NCBI RefSeq assembly: GCF_002775205.1
Contig: NC_036446.1
Coordinates: forward strand, 19,778,565-19,842,564
DNA length: 64,000 nucleotides
Direction of reading: 5' to 3'
From: Xiphophorus maculatus
Lineage: Eukaryota > Chordata > Actinopteri > Cyprinodontiformes > Poeciliidae
The first letter of the stretch is position 1, and each line of letters opens with the position of its first letter. The notes under the pieces are model-generated. The model was not told where the DNA came from, did not search any database, and saw only the letters and a list, made by a program, of their open reading frames with translations. The position numbers and the translations under genes were made by a program. Of the stretch, positions 62,401 to 64,000 are shown piece by piece.

Positions 62401-63790
62401 GCTGTGGTTTGTTTTGGGCAGAGTTACAGTAGATGAGCAAGACATGGAATATTTTTCATCTACTGGGCACCAGATGTGTAAAAGGCTACCGATTTTTATT
62501 TTCTTTTTTTTTTTAAAGAAATTGCCAGGTGATATAATGCAAAAGAAAAAAAACAACAAAAAAACAAGACAACCAGAAAATGCAGCAACAAACATTCATA
62601 AAATTGTTAGAGATACACTGCTGTCAATCTGAATTGTGAAAAATACGATTACTTTTATTTTCGTTTTTGGAAACTCATATTTGGTCTTTTTTTAAAATAT
62701 CAAAATCACATGTGTGTTGATGACAATAGCTGCTAAAAATCCACATTTAGGTTCTAGTTTGATGAGGGATCAATACCACTCTTTATATGCTATTTATCTA
62801 CACAAAAAAACAATATTAGTGACGGTGGTGGATAGATTATGTTGACATAAGACAACCTCCTCCATTTTTATTCTGCCCTTAAGTTAAAATAAACTAAGTT
62901 ATTTTATGGTCAGCTAAAACTAGCTACAACGCCCTTAAACCTTTTCAAATTTTTCATCACTTTACAACCATAGATTTGTGTAGTTATCATTGGGATTTTG
63001 TGAGATAGAACAAAACAAAGTTTTGTAGAAAGAAAGCTATACAATGTGCTTCTAGCAGTTTGCTTTGCCTTTGTTAGCAGGAACTAGTCAGAGTTGACAA
63101 GAATAAGGCTAACAAGCTTGAACATTCAGTCAGAGTTACAAAAGAAATGTTTAAATCAGGAAATGTTACTGTTTTAGAACAGTCCAGTCAAAGTCTAATT
63201 ATAACTCTAAATTTGTAGGAAGATTTGAAAACTGCTGATCAAATCTGGTTTCAATCCATTGAGCCCAAGAAACTGAATATTTATGCACACCATACTTTTC
63301 AGATTTTTCAAAGCAGTGTATTAGTGTACCACCCCACAAATATACACTATTTTGTCTAGCTGATTCACATAAAATCGCAATAACTTTGATTGATGTTTGT
63401 AGACGGACAAAAAAAGTTAAAAGGTTTGAATATCCTTGCAAGGCCGTGTAAATAAGCTAAGCTTGGAGTTCTGAGATGCTGCTTCTTTTTTTTTTTTTAC
63501 TAACCAACAGCATAGAGATCTACAGTAATTAGTTACATATTTGTTGTTAAAAGTTTTTGCCCAGTTATGCTGACTCAACCTCTCTGATTGTCAGCTGCAC
63601 AAAAACGGGTGGAAAAATAGATAAAAGAGTAGCATTGATCTTCTCATCTCTAGCAAAACCTTACTAAAATGTAGTCATTAAAGTGTTAACACCAGTAATT
63701 TTAGAAAAATAATTTCCTTTTTCTTTATTTCTTACTTATTAAATCTCCATTATCTGTCTGATAGGATTAAATTGATTAAAAACAAAACTA
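56700..63790. other. Gene-poor region, 7.1 kb
   Basis: No gene can be supported. It includes a GC-richer patch at 57165-57440 with a short cysteine-rich frame (see findings), the GT microsatellite, and T and A runs (for example 62503-62515 and 63487-63499). Confidence 0.5.
59424..59478. repeat. (GT)n microsatellite
   Basis: About 27 GT units with a few GC interruptions (gtgcgtgcgtgtgcgtgtg). Likely polymorphic in length. Confidence 0.95.
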
Positions 63791-63794
63791 TTAA

Positions 63795-63850
63795 TACAAT
63801 AGAAGAATAGAATAGAAACAGCCTCTATTGTCCCAAAAAGAGACAATAAT
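63795..63850. mobile_element. Fragment of a common teleost repeat ('agaatagaatag ... tattgtccc')
   Basis: agaagaatagaatagaaaca followed by gcctctattgtccc is a phrase that recurs in fish genomes beside interspersed repeats. Only about 55 bases are recognisable, and the family is unknown to me. Confidence 0.45.
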
Positions 63851-64000
63851 CACTGCACCACCTGTAGTTACATTGATAATATACTGCTTCCTGTTTAGTT
63901 TGACAATAAATATCAGATCTTTTCAACCTCAATACTCGTGAGGATATAAACAGCAATGCAGTGTATCTCTAATTAACTTTTTCTTACACTCAACCTATCA

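Noticed and set aside
1..64000. CRISPR arrays, operons, phage or other prokaryotic systems
   Set aside because: None found. The window is eukaryotic, with spliced genes and fish repeats.

Overview
The window looks like nuclear DNA of a percomorph-type teleost fish. The base composition is A+T-rich, the genes are intron-rich with canonical GT/AG junctions, and the interspersed repeats are typical of fish: a tRNA-derived SINE with a GGAT-type tail, Tc1/mariner remnants and a hAT-like element. No bacterial or viral gene content was seen. Exon boundaries were read by eye. In all three genes the reading phase closes across every junction I list.

Layout: (1) 109-9388, + strand: the last 20 exons of a stereocilin-family gene (strc favoured); its 5' part lies outside the window. 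(2) 10958-14871, + strand: a complete eight-exon eif3j (translation initiation factor eIF3 subunit J) behind a GC-richer, TATA-less promoter. (3) 17869-25007, - strand, convergent with eif3j: a complete eight-coding-exon cilp (cartilage intermediate layer protein), with a TATA promoter and an upstream non-coding exon near 25.8-25.96 kb. (4) About 26-64 kb: a stretch with no convincing protein-coding gene. It holds transposon debris, a GT microsatellite and several sharply defined hairpins.

The three genes act in unrelated processes (inner-ear extracellular links, translation initiation, cartilage matrix). What joins them is synteny: STRC, EIF3J and CILP all lie on human chromosome 15q, so this looks like a conserved vertebrate block.

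The most unusual signals are three. First, a degenerate copy of cilp's own last exon lies in inverted orientation inside cilp intron 1. Second, there are repeated pairs of adjacent perfect inverted repeats (stems 10-16 bp, loops 3-9 nt) at 1.04-1.11, 13.22-13.30, 51.91-51.99 and 54.38-54.43 kb. They look like products of replication template switching or an unnamed hairpin-rich element. Third, phase-compatible candidate exons occur on the + strand at 35.5, 45.9 and 46.2 kb in the gene-poor part.
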